A stretch of DNA of 37,285 nucleotides, from NCBI GenBank assembly GCA_003988855.1, contig QYAI01000211.1, positions 1-37,285 on the forward strand. The letters are read 5' to 3'. A program made the translations under genes and the position numbers. This document shows, in pieces, positions 10,871 to 21,295 of the stretch. The stretch's first letter is position 1; the number at the start of each line of letters is the position of its first letter. A model generated the notes under the pieces. It did not search any database, was not told the DNA's origin, and saw only the letters and a program-made list of their open reading frames with translations. The DNA comes from Arachnopeziza araneosa. Taxonomy: Eukaryota > Ascomycota > Leotiomycetes > Helotiales > Arachnopezizaceae.

Positions 10871-11920
10871 AAGACCGAAATAACATCTATCAACACAAAA
10901 CAGAAACCCAGACTACTGCTTATATAAACTCAAAAGCTGTGGATATGCTGACTGACAAATCTTCCTGGCTGTCTCCAAGTTCCTCCCCCAAACTTGGAAA
11001 GACATCAGCCAATCCCCAAGAGAAAGGCTCGTCATCCAGTGCGCAGAACAGGTATCCAACACCGCCAAAGGAATCACCTGATCGCTTTAAAAGAGCTCCG
11101 CAACATTTAACACCACCAACGCCAACAATGCGGGACAAGGCGACTCTGAGAGTCCGCTGGGACCCTTCAGTCGTCGATAATCAAGATAAAATGAAGATCA
11201 AGAAACATAAAGAGGAGCTGGAAAGCTGGATCCGAGAGTACCGACCCAATTATCGACGAAAGTTGCAGCCCACAGAGGTAGACGCAAATTTCGAGAGATT
11301 GAAGCCGTACATCAGAAAGGAGACCGACGACTGGATCAGAGAGTATAGGCCAGATTACCAACGGCCACCACCACCTACCGATGAGGACGACTTTGATCCA
11401 GCCGACTTTAGCCCGGTAGGATCACGCGTCTACGCAGAAGCCAATTCTTCAGCTTCAGCGACTCCTATAGTACTGAAGTCCATTCTCAAGACTCCGACTG
11501 TTGCCTACCCATCAACGAGTGCTGGAAGACGACCATTTCCAGCTCGAAGCAATGCAGAAGCGCGTCAAGACCCCCAGACTGCAAATACAGGATCTAAGAG
11601 AATAGCAGCATATCCAGCATCAGCTCCAGCAAAGTCCCCAACAAAGAGGAGATCACTAACGAAAAGTCGAATCCCACCTGCTGTTCCAGATCCACCAGCG
11701 GGGCCTAGCAGACCGCCTCAGACTCCGAGAATTTCGCGATTGCCAAGTCCAGATTTACCTGATGTCGTTGGCGAAGACTTTTGTGACTGTGGTAATTGCA
11801 AGAGATCAACACATGAAAAGATGGCATCCAAGTGTGAGTAATTTCGCTCGGGTCAGTTTGACAAGGCTGATTTCCATAGTGAAAGCTGCTGAAGCCTACA
11901 TTAAATCTAAGAGGATGTAA
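10867..11920 (+). CDS. Unrecognised protein with duplicated WIREYRP motif and CDCGNC tail
   Basis: Two exons, 10867-11833 and 11880-11920, give 335 residues. The 46-nt intron (GTGAGT donor, CCATAG acceptor) joins MASK to LKAAEAYIKSKRM. I do not recognise the family. The protein is hydrophilic and rich in Ser, Pro, Lys and Arg, so it is probably largely disordered. Two copies of a W-I-R-E-Y-R-P-N/D-Y motif (ESWIREYRPNY at about residues 119-129 and DDWIREYRPDY at about 157-167) lie 38 residues apart in an internal repeat. Further on are a VLKSILKTPT stretch, a basic KSPTKRRSLTKSR stretch like a nuclear signal, and a C-terminal CDCGNC cluster that could bind metal. The basic, proline-rich composition suggests a nuclear or nucleic-acid-associated role, which is only inference. 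A later in-frame ATG exists at 10945. Confidence 0.7.
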
Positions 11921-12605
11921 CTGAGGTTGGAGTTGCCAAAGTAAATGATACATTCATGGTTTAGTTGCAACGAATTTAAGCTCTCCATAGTGTTAGAGCT
12001 GGTTTGCGGAAAAGAAGTACGGCGTTGGGGCGTTCCTGTCTGGTTTGTGGGTCGCTGATAGCACAATCTGGCAACGTAGTTTTCATCAAGTAAACTGTCC
12101 AAATAATTTGGTGTCCTGTATGAAGTATCCTGAAGTGACTTTCAAAGGGCCATTAATGCTTCCTCCTTAAAGGAGCCTATAGTTGTGACTTTCTTGCTGT
12201 TGTTCCTTCACCGAGATGTTCTGTAGTCGTCCTCTCCAGGCAGGCTCGGCCAGTGTTTCCGGTGTCCAGCATCTCAATAGTTTTGTTGTAGGGGTTACAA
12301 CACCCACGGCACCCTTCCGACCGGGTGTTCTCCCCTATAATTCTGCAGGGAATCATTCCAGCGCGCTCTATCCTCTGTAGGTGTTGTAGTGGCTGAGTTC
12401 TAGAGGATGGAGTTTATGAGATGTCGTTGAACTCAAGCTCGTCCAAACGAGACGCCATTATGTCAGCACCCGCAAGAGGCACCAAGAGGCTGGAATGTTG
12501 ACCCCGCCAAATTAACCCCACCTTATATCAGCAAAACCTCAAAAACCTTCTTCCTCAGTACAAATAACAACGAAATTTCTACGAATTGAAAATTGGAACA
12601 TCGTA
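11921..12605. other. Spacer before the RidA gene
   Basis: No coding frame is supported. The last part is the promoter and leader of the RidA gene, with a TTATAT element at about 12523-12528, some 80 nt before the start codon, followed by an A-rich leader. Around 12285-12400 short copies of the string TACAACACC appear in opposite orientations, which could form a weak hairpin. Confidence 0.4.
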
Positions 12606-13097
12606 ATGGCAGAATTCAAATCCGTTTTCACTGCTGATGCTGCTCCTCGTAAGTCTTCACCTTGCAAAACAAAAGTTACTTATCAACGATTCCACAGCAG
12701 CGGGACCTTATGTACGAACTCTTCCCTCCTCGTCTCTTACTTAATTCCCTAACGAATATCCCGACAGTCCCAAGCAATTGCTACATCCTCGACAATCTAC
12801 TGCTCCGGCCAAATCCCTTGCACCTCGTCAGGGGAGATCCTCACCCTCTCCAGCTCCTCCATCTCAGACATGACCGAGCTATGCATCAAGAACCTCTCTG
12901 CCGTGCTCAAAGCCGCCGGTTCGGGATTAGAGAAGGTGGTCAAAGTCAATGTTTTCTTGACCTCGATGGATAATTTTGCAGAGATGAATGGTGTCTATGA
13001 GAAATGGTTCACGCATAAGCCAGCGAGGAGTTGTGTTGCTGTTTATCAACTGCCAAAGGGCGTTCCAGTTGAGATTGAGTGTATTGCACTGGCTTGA
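12606..13097 (+). CDS. RidA/YjgF/YER057c/UK114-family reactive enamine/imine deaminase
   Basis: Three exons, 12606-12648, 12698-12711 and 12768-13097, give 128 residues, the usual family length. The family hallmarks are present in order: the N-terminal P-A-GPYSQAI stretch, SGQIP near residue 32, the central helix KNLSAVLKAAGSGLEKVVKVNVFL, MDNFAEMNGVY, the strictly conserved Arg in PARSCV (about residue 106), and VEIECIALA at the C-terminus. RidA proteins form trimers that hydrolyse reactive 2-aminoacrylate and related enamines/imines released by PLP enzymes. There is no mitochondrial presequence, so a cytosolic form is likely. The middle exon is only 14 nt and its acceptor is a NAGNAG (CAGCAG at 12695-12700), so an isoform lacking one Ala (PPGPYSQ instead of PPAGPYSQ) may also be made. 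Confidence 0.93.
12698..12711 (+). other. 14-nt microexon with NAGNAG acceptor in the RidA gene
   Basis: The exon between introns 12649-12697 and 12712-12767 encodes only the end of the N-terminal PAGPY motif. Skipping it would shift the frame and remove a family-defining motif, so it must be included. The tandem CAGCAG acceptor would shorten it to 11 nt while keeping frame. Confidence 0.75.
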
Positions 13098-15409
13098 GGG
13101 AGTAATGGATGTGAGAAAGAGAGTCGGAATATGGGAGATTCTGCTGTAGAGGAATATGGAGCTTAAAAGTTATAGACTCGAATAGAACATAAATGAATAG
13201 GTGGTTTATCTACCAATATTTCTGCATCAATCGCATCAGCTACTAGCAAGGAACTAGATGCTACTTTACATATGAAAAGGAGTTACTCGTTTGGGTATAC
13301 TTTTCTTCCCTAGATTAAACCTCCAAACGAGTCTACAAGTTTCAACAAATCCTCTCCTAGCCACGGACACATCTCAAATATTATGGATCCAAGTTTTCTG
13401 TTCAGTGTACCGTGGATCATCTAATTCCTACACCCAAGCCGAGAAACGGCCGAATTTCCCTGACCCGGGTTTCTAGAATCGTGATTTCCATCACCTTTTG
13501 TCCAGCAGCTTGAGCAGAAGCAGTGACAGCGATATCAGAAGAGCTATATATATTGCCTCCTTGGCCTACGACACGTACTTGTAATCCAACACAACCACGA
13601 ATTTAATATTAAACTGAACGGCATACTTGAATGGACTGGAAAGCACTTTTATATACCGATCGACCCTAATTTTGCGCGCGAGTCGCAAATGTTTTGGGGG
13701 ACTCGTTTGCTGCTGAAAGAGTTTGTCTAGATTAGTAAACCTCACTCGCTTTAAGCACGAGATTGGAGAACACGAGGACATGGGAACGGGAGAAGCCAGA
13801 AGCTGATTCTTGGCTACGACTTTGGGGGATGTGAGTCTTTCTTATCGTATCTTCATGTGGGTCCCTGATGGTAGCTGGCAGCCGTAAGGCAAGATTGGCT
13901 ATTTGCTCTCTCATGAAGCATTGACTAGATCATGGGAAATTGACAATATTAGGCTCTGAACCCGCAGATTTCAAAAGTAGTAGCTTAAGGAAAGGACTTT
14001 AGATATCAAATTCTACGATTTGAATCAAAAGCACTAGAGAATAAGCAACGCATCGAGTTTGACAAGTTGAGGAGCAGCATTTACAACCATTTCTTCGTAT
14101 CTCTCACTTATAAAAGCACTCAGCAGCGTTCGAAAGAGTATCAATGGTATCCAAGTACGTACCCGCTCTTCCCGCCATTTTATTTTCAGTGGAGACGTCA
14201 TGAGATAAGGCCTGAAAAGAAGCGCAGCCGTGGAATCTATCAGGCAATGCGAGGCCCCTACCACCTGCTGCTTACTCTTCGGCCACCGCCTGAATCATCA
14301 GTCCCTGGACCCAGGGAAATCCTCTATCATCCAACAGATGTGCATAAAGCACGATCCTGTTCAGCCTCTCACATTGTGGTGTTGATGTCTTAGCCTCGCG
14401 CTCTCCCAACCTCAGTCGGTGAGGTTTTGCCACCGAAACCATGTTTTCTCAACATTCCGTGTCACCACTTGGAATCGCATGGAAACGAACGTTGCAAACG
14501 TAGCGACAACGATGTTATCGAGGTAAGAGTTACGCATGGCATGGGAGAGTAGAAATCATGAGGTATACGCACATCTTTCAGCACCTACTTCGCCGCCTGA
14601 CACTGCCACTATCTATTTCCATCTCGCCTGTGGTGTCGCACAAAGAGCCTGCGATTCGTCAGATCCAAAGCCCCCAGCCTTCGCCAACTTCGTGTCCTCT
14701 GGGCGAAATTCCACGGCTATCATTCCGCTCTCGCCGCCTCTTTCTTTTTCGTATCACCACCGTGAATGACTTGTATACGAAGCCTTGGTAAGTAAGTCAG
14801 CCACGCCTAGGTACGTCAAGACAGCTCGCAGCAAGAATAATCGCCTTGCAGCGGTCAAGTAAGGTATGCCTGCACTTCCATGATCTGCCTCCCTGCCTCT
14901 TCCATTCCCTTCCTTCGTTCATCCCATCGTACATCTTTTATAAAGAGCCGGTTTGATCCCCTGGTTTCCCGACGAGTCCTCCCCCGGCGCATAAAAATCC
15001 AGAATCCCAAATCCCATTCGCTAATCCAGAATTCCATCTCGCTGACCACCCGCTTACTTGGTCCGACTTTCGCGACTCGCAATTGGTTTGAGTCTTGTTT
15101 ATCCGGAGCGTCGATTTGTTTCACGATCGACCGGAGGCGTTCGTCCTGCGGGTCGTGGTGTATCAGCTTCGTGGACTTGTTACAAGCACGTGTTTGGGAG
15201 AGAGACCGAACAACCTTGATATTTCGAGGGGTCGCAGCTTAAAAGAGAGAAAGAAAGAGCTTCCCCAGGGAAAGGAGAAAAGACAGATAGCTTCTTGGTC
15301 AATTTTTAGGACTTGACTGTTCTGAAGATACTCCATAAGCCTCGTCACATCACGACTTCCAAGACTTTATTTCATCGCACATAGAAATTTCCTTGCGCCC
15401 CATCTCAGA
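13098..15409. other. Gene-poor stretch (2.3 kb)
   Basis: Several open frames of 60-120 codons exist on both strands, but they are Ser/Arg/Leu-rich with no family likeness or splice logic, so I call none of them. TATA-like elements occur (TTATATACC near 13650, TTATAAAAGC near 14110), so short or noncoding transcripts are possible. The right part (14900-15409) is probably the promoter and leader of the small secreted-protein gene. Confidence 0.35.
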
Positions 15410-15640
15410 ATGAACTTTTCGAAATTGGCCATATCGCTTGCTCTCTTCAGCACATTTTCTCTTATCACAGGCACACCCGTGCCATGCACAGACGTAAGCT
15501 CTACGTTTTGCGGCACCACATTCATAATCTAACAAGTATTTTAGAGAATACGAGATCTGGTGCTCAATGGTGATTTAGACCCTTCATGGTGCTGCAGCTA
15601 CGGCGTTTGTCGAGGCCATGTGAACATACAGGGTGCATAA
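15410..15640 (+). CDS. Small predicted secreted Cys-containing protein (59 aa)
   Basis: Two exons, 15410-15493 and 15545-15640, are joined by a 51-nt intron (GTAAGC donor, TTTTAG acceptor, TCTAAC branch site). The product begins with a clean signal peptide (MNFSKLAISLALFSTFSLITG, charge then about 14 hydrophobic residues), probably cut near residue 21. The mature part is about 38 residues with four cysteines: one in TPVPC, a WCC pair and one in GVC, enough for two disulphides. I do not recognise the family. Length, signal peptide, even cysteine number and isolation in a gene-poor stretch are the usual profile of candidate secreted effectors or surface peptides of plant-associated fungi, but no function follows from that. 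It lies convergent to the isochorismatase-like gene. A further spliced extension past the TAA cannot be excluded. Confidence 0.62.
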
Positions 15641-16224
15641 CCGGACGACCACTTCTGGGAATAGGTCTGCAAGAACTCGATTTGAGTGGCTTGGGAGTTT
15701 ATAGACACAATGGAACCACACTGGGATACATTGGCTGGCAAGCCGGCGGCATATGACCTGCATTGAAGCCTCGGAAAACTTGGGTTAGGCTTGACTTTGG
15801 ATAGGGTTAAACTATATATATGAGGAAAGGCATTCTTGTATATGGTCATTGGAGCTTTGGATGGAATCAAACCATGCTTGTACATTTGAAAACAGAAGAT
15901 CTGTTCACCTAGAAGAAGCTCCGTATAAAGGACTCTTGCTTCTAGAAGCAATATATCGTTAACAATATATCGTATTGGAAATGAAGTACTACAACTATGT
16001 CTTCCGATTCCATTCATAGTGAAATAAGAACATCTTTCCACCGATCCGAAAGACAGCGTTGAGTACTTTTCTAACAGGCAGCTTCCCTTGAATGGTAACT
16101 GCTCTGGAAGAAAAATTGGAGAATTTCCACAAGGCAGCTCCTTACGATTGACATTCTTTCTCGAAAAAGACCTCACTTGATAACAACACTTGGTGCACCG
16201 TGCGAGTATATACGCTAACGTCGA
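15641..16224. other. Convergent spacer after the small secreted-protein gene
   Basis: This holds the 3' ends of two convergent genes. A 192-codon antisense frame spans 15598-16176 but overlaps the secreted-protein exon and has no recognisable features. An 11-bp direct repeat, CAATATATCGT, lies at about 15949-15973. The part just after the secreted protein's stop (15645-15760) looks somewhat coding-like but is broken by stops. Confidence 0.35.
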
Positions 16225-17108
16225 TTATTTCGCTGCAGCGAGAGCTTTGCTATCAATCACAAACCCATAACAGTTCTTCTTGGTCAGCATTTATAATTCA
16301 TTACGGAGCCAACTTACAGCAACATTTCTCTCTGTAACTTCCTGCGCACCAGGCGTAGTAGTTCCCACACAATCTTGAACCATCACACAGTTCCAACCAC
16401 TATTATAGGCATCAACCAGCGTTCCAAGAACACACTGGTCAGTATTGACGCCCGTAAACAAAATCGTCTTGATTCCCCTGCCATCAAGCGTCTCCCAGAG
16501 TGGTTGTGTTGGATTCCACATTCCGCTCATGCGATTCTTTGCGCAGTGTAAATCGGCTGGAAGACTATGTTGGGCAAGAGGAGGGTAAACTGCTGCATTC
16601 CAAGATCCCGCAAACAGACACTTACCTCGGGAGGAGCCTAAATCACTCCCAAGGCCAGTATAGGGACGAAGAGGATTGTGGGTATCAAGGAGAGAGTCTT
16701 TGAGAAAACCCCGCTGAACGCCAGCGGGCATCGTCTTCATATCTTTGTCTGTCAAGCCCCAATTGAGCCAGATAATCTATTTTGGTCAGAACTTGGTAAT
16801 TGGGAGCGCTTTAAGCGACCTACTTGTATGCCAAATTCCCTACAAGTCTTGATCGCTTCAATTGTTGGTTCCACGGCCTTCAACCCATTCGGATGAGCCA
16901 TACATCTTGCATCGAGGAAAAAGTTCTGCATGTCCACAATCACTAAAGCTGTGCTCTCTGGATCAATTGCAATCGAAGTGTTTTCTGGCCCTGCAGTCGT
17001 CCCTATTGTGAGCTTTTTCGCAGAGCCGCCTGAGAGGTCGTAAGTTTGGGATGATTTAGAGTAATGCCATTCCTGGTCGGATGGACCAAATGAGATTTCT
17101 GAGCTCAT
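16225..17108 (-). CDS. Isochorismatase-fold cysteine hydrolase (RutB-like layout)
   Basis: Three exons on the minus strand, 17108-16824, 16776-16318 and 16278-16225, give 265 residues. The fold is clear from ALVIVDMQNFF (catalytic Asp about residue 59), a Lys in LHCAKNRMSGMW (about 175) and FTGVNTDQCVLGT (nucleophile Cys about 210), the Asp-Lys-Cys triad of this family. The GSW motif, the K-x-R-x-SGMWNP stretch before a long helix ending GRGIKTILFTG, and the C-terminal NCYGFVIDS stretch recall ureidoacrylate amidohydrolase (RutB) more than true isochorismatase. The exact substrate is unknown. It is probably cytosolic, since no signal peptide is seen. The last intron is very short (39 nt) and ends in AAGAAG, a NAGNAG acceptor, so one Lys may be present or absent. 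The frame is open further upstream to about 17219 but without an ATG. Confidence 0.9.
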
Positions 17109-18185
17109 GGTGGGTGGCTTGAGGAGAATCCAACTCCAGAGAGAAAGTTGGGAAGGAGGGGAAGCATGGCTGTCGAAAGTAGAGATAAGCAGTACATTGA
17201 GGGGTTGAAGATCCAACACCTGCGAGTTCCATGTCAGGGTTTAGCTTAGTCATGGCTACCCTCCCAGTTGACAACCACGCTTCTCTTTCAAGCTCTTCTT
17301 TACCTTAGTCGATTTCCTCGACTTGGAAACCGCCTTGAGTCGTACTCTGTAGTACCATTATAATCTTCCACTATAGCCACTCTAGTAATGAAGCTACTAA
17401 CCTAGCTCATTTTACCAACGACCATGCAGCTACTTTCTCTAAGCTAGCTTGATGCTTCATAGCCAATTGCCATGGAGATGAGCATGGGCTCTATAGTTCC
17501 TAATATGAAGCAGATTTGTACTTGCTGATACCATGCTTTATATGCAGCTCTTTAAATAATGGCTTATAGCTTCCGAGAGCTCGCATCAGAGGCTATGGGC
17601 ACAACCCGAGCTGTTCTTCAAAATGAGCCTTTAATTATTAGGCCTCTATTCTCACGCGTTCGCTACTTAGATTCGTTGTCTTGATATCTCCTGAAGCTCT
17701 TTCGAACCAAAACTTAAGCTTGGTTACCAATGTTGGCTTTGTATTGACATTACAGTAATAGATATTCTCCTAGCAAAATACCATAGAGGCCTCCATCAAT
17801 TTTACAGTACCGTCCTATCAACGGTACGCTGTAGGTGCGTTGATAATTACGAGCGCAGTTCGTGAAAGGTTGAATCTTGATATCTAAACATTCATTCCCA
17901 CAAACAGATTCCATATAGTCTGCTTTATAAACATTCCAATTGTTTGTTCCATCTACCTTCAAACTTATCTTATATACAATTTCGTTTGTTGAGGTTCGTT
18001 ATCATCTGGTGATCTCCCCAATATCCCACAACGCCACAATGCTCCCTGCTTTCCAACAGGATTTCGGTATTCCAAGCCCAATCATTTATACGCCCGCAAT
18101 GAATATTAGAGTCTGATGCTATTACTGTGTTGCACTTCAGCAAATTTTCTTAAACCTGATACGAATCTTTAAACTTCAAACTGCC
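17109..18185. other. Intergenic stretch with possible gene or transposon relics
   Basis: No intact gene is seen. On the minus strand about 17750-18000 is an open stretch with a Cys-rich composition (VCGNECLDIK, TNCARNY, GRYC) but no ATG and stops just upstream. It could be a decayed gene or an isolated exon. The part 17340-17740 is unusually rich in TAGC/AGCT/CTA words and has no open frame, as might be expected of an old, mutated repeat. Neither reading can be proved here. Confidence 0.35.
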
Positions 18186-21100
18186 TCACAACTCCTCATC
18201 TTCGCTCTCTTCGAATGATAATTCGACTCTCGTCTTGCGTGCTCGCTTCCCTAACCGAAGTGAGTTACCAGGACTTGACAATGCCTGGTATCGCTCATAC
18301 TCACTCCGGAATTGATTTCTCAGACCTTCAGACTCAGTATCATCATCTGCAGCTCCATCTAACCCCAATGCTCTACCTGTGAGTTTTCGCTCGCGTCCCG
18401 TTCTTCGAGGCGTTGGTCCTGCTCCTTGAGAAGACTGTGGTGTTGCGGCATGTCGAGATTTGGTCGAGCGTACTGTCGGCCTCCTGGGCGCAGGGCCGCT
18501 TTCCTCTCCGCTATCTTCTTCAAATACGGATCCTTCCTCCTCACTACCCTTAGCTCTGGATTTGCCTTTGGATGAGATGTTCCGAGGACGCTTAGCAGGA
18601 GGAGATGTGGCCTCTACAAAAGTCTCCACTGCAATTGTTGAATCCGAGGTGGCTGATGCTGGTTTCCGCTTTCGTGCATTCTGGGTGTTGGCAGAGTTTC
18701 CTTTTCTCTTCTTCTGAGCTGGCACAGGGATGGACTCTTCATCTTCCTCATACGGAGGGACAACTGCAATGGTGTCGCCTCGCTTTCTCTTTCCACCACG
18801 AGGGGCAAGGGCCTCGTCAGAATCCATAGGATCTGGATCTGGAGGTGGAGCTGGGGCCAAAAGTGGTTCAATCGTCACCTCTCGCTTGATCGGGACCTTT
18901 TTCTTACCACTGCCCTTTGGGCGGCCACCAGCATGCTTTTTCTTGGGAGGCGGAGCCGGTAGAATAGGCAATTTTCCCTCTACCGGGCCGTTGACAATGA
19001 GCTCAGCTGCCTCGATAAGCTCTGACTCTTGGACTGGTTGTAATTGCTGCCCTTTTCCCCTGCCAGCCTTCTTCGGTGGTTCTAGCTCGGCTTCGATACT
19101 CGGTGCTTCCACTGTATCCTGCTTGACATCGGCAGCCGCAACAACGGCATTCAACTTGCTTTTAGTTTTTGATCCTGGGGGGCGACCGACCCGTTTCCCA
19201 GAGGCAAAGACTCTGGGTCCAGGGCCAGGTGTTCCATCTCTACTCAGTGTTGTTCGTTGACGAGAACGGGCAGGAGAACCTGGACCATCGTCAAGAACAC
19301 GTGCGACTCTCTTGCGCTTGGCGGGAAGTTCTTCTTCGGATACGCCAGTTGTCTCCTCATTGGCTTCGGACTCATAGAACTTGCGTTTACCACGAGTGCG
19401 TGTGGTACGCGAGTCTGGATTGTTGGGGTCAAGACCATTGAGGTCGATGAGTGGTTGATTACCATAGTATTTCTCGCCTGGTTGATACTCGAAACCGTAA
19501 ACATCTGCCATCTTTTTATCTTCGAATATGACCGGATCGATGGTAATTTTGCGTCTCTGGCGAGCCTTATCATCCTCGATGGCACGTAGTTCAGCCGCTG
19601 AGAGCGCTGGTGGGAGAGTATTGATAAGTTGTAGTTTCTCCTCTGGGGCTCCTTCTTGTTGTTGAGTTCTCTTGAGGAGTGCATTAACAAATGTGATATT
19701 GCGTAACTTGAGAAGAAGATCCAACTTGCTCGGGGTATCTTCTTCCGGATACGCTTGCGCAAACGAATCCTTGAATTCGTTCCATTGAACAAGCTTTAGG
19801 CCTTGGATTTGTTCGCCAAACTTGCTCCATAATCGTAGCAGCTCTGTATCTTCATCCTTGCGAGCTTTGTCTTTGATGACCTTTGCATCTTCAGCCGCAA
19901 TCTTGGCTTTTGCTCTCTTTCTAGCTTCGTAGCGATTCAACTCTCTTTGAATCTGATCATATTCGTCTTGTAAATTTTGCAAGCTTTCTGATACGCTTGC
20001 AGTCCGATGATAGAGCTTCTCATAAGACATTGACTTTATGTCTGTGAGAAAATCTTTAAATGTTTCAATGTCAGTCAACTTTTTGAATGAGAAACGTTCA
20101 ACGTCAGGTTTCATAGAACCATCATCATTTTCATCGAGATTTCCTCCTTCCTCCAAACCTAGTTGTGCCGCAAGTAGTGCATCTGTTTCCTCTGAAACGC
20201 CCGAGTCGACACGTGCTTTGGGTTCTTCGTTTAATTCTCCCTGTGCTGCCACTTCGTCTCTGTCTTCCACTTCGACGTCTTCGAAAACTTCTATCTGAGG
20301 TATTTCGGTTTGAGATGCTTGATCGACGTCGTTGTCACCAATCACCAGTGCTTCATTTATAGGCGTATTTTCGTTGATGGGTTGAGAATTTGGTGTCCCA
20401 ACTTCATCAGAAACCTTGGGCGCGTCGCTCTCAACCTGATTCGGTGCGTATCGTTCAATCTCATATATTTCCATTTGGCCTTCGACGTAAGCATTGATCC
20501 AAGTTTCTATCTCATCTCCGATGTTCCGAGGAACTTGAACCTCCTTGACAAGGGGGGCTGGATTTTCTTGACCACTGTACATGGAATTAGGTTCAGATTG
20601 CGAGACTGTAATCTGAGACTTACTTGTTATCCTGAGTTTTCTCTTGAATAATTTCCTCTTGGACTTGAGCCGTTAGATCACCAAAACCATCGTCTGTCTC
20701 GCCATCAATTCCTTCCATCCCATCCGACAATTCATCGTCCCCACCCAGAGATTCAACGTCTTCAATCTCTTCTTCATCAATTTCAACGTCATTCTCGGAT
20801 TTAATTTTTTGGTTCTCATCTGCATTGCTTGCGACCTGGCCAGTTAGTGCATTTGCTTGGGAAGCGGGAGATCCGTGCTCAATGACAGTTTGTGGTTGAA
20901 GAGCAGAAATTTCTGACTCGACGGTGGCAATTTTCCGAGAACGCTGAGCATTAAGAGCGTTCTGTGCAGCGATGCGAGGTGACTCAGGTGGTGTTGAGAG
21001 GATGGAAGATCCGTCATCCCCATTTGAAGTGCTGGCAGAACTGTAATCTCTTGCCCCAGCCACGTGATGAAGACCGCCCTGTAGCAAGTTAGAAAAAGAT

Positions 21101-21295
21101 ATGAGAAAGCCAAGGAACAATTAGATTAGAACCGACAATTTCTGAGATGATTGAATCGCCGATAGTTGACTCGTGAAGAGCGGATGTAGCTGCTGACGAT
21201 AATGATCCGGTACCCGCCATTGATGCTGAGGAGGTGATAGTTTTGCGTGATTTGCGACCCTTCTTGGAGGGGCCAGAAGACTTGGTTCGAGTCAT
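18186..21295 (-). CDS. Large AT-hook, low-complexity nuclear protein (1000 aa)
   Basis: Three exons on the minus strand, 21295-21137, 21078-20624 and 20574-18186, give 1000 residues. The start is basic (MTRTKSSGPSKKGRKSRK). A long acidic, Ser-rich part follows (DEEEIEDVESLGGDDELSDG), then a more ordered helical region (about residues 370-560) with a Lys/Arg/Glu coiled-coil-like stretch and WSKFGEQIQGLKLVQWNEF. The C-terminal half is basic and disordered, with AT-hook-like cores KRVGRPPGSK (about residue 669) and GGRPKGSGKKK (about 754), several KRKR nuclear signals and an acidic end (ELSFEESEDEEL). It is probably a DNA- or chromatin-associated protein; I cannot name the complex. The first intron has an unusual GTCGGT donor, chosen because it alone keeps the frame into GGLHHVAGARDY. 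It shares a 0.5-kb divergent promoter with the Mtc1 gene. Confidence 0.8.

Noticed and set aside
14880..15242. 120-codon Ser/Arg-rich frame
   Set aside because: It lies in the probable leader of the secreted-peptide gene and shows no domain or conserved pattern.
15598..16176. 192-codon antisense open frame
   Set aside because: It overlaps the exon of the secreted-peptide gene on the other strand, has no recognisable domain, signal or splice site, and looks like chance openness of a 3' region.
18730..19260. 176-codon frame rich in Gly/Ser/Pro on the plus strand
   Set aside because: It is the complement of the low-complexity region of the AT-hook gene. Repetitive codons keep the opposite strand open.
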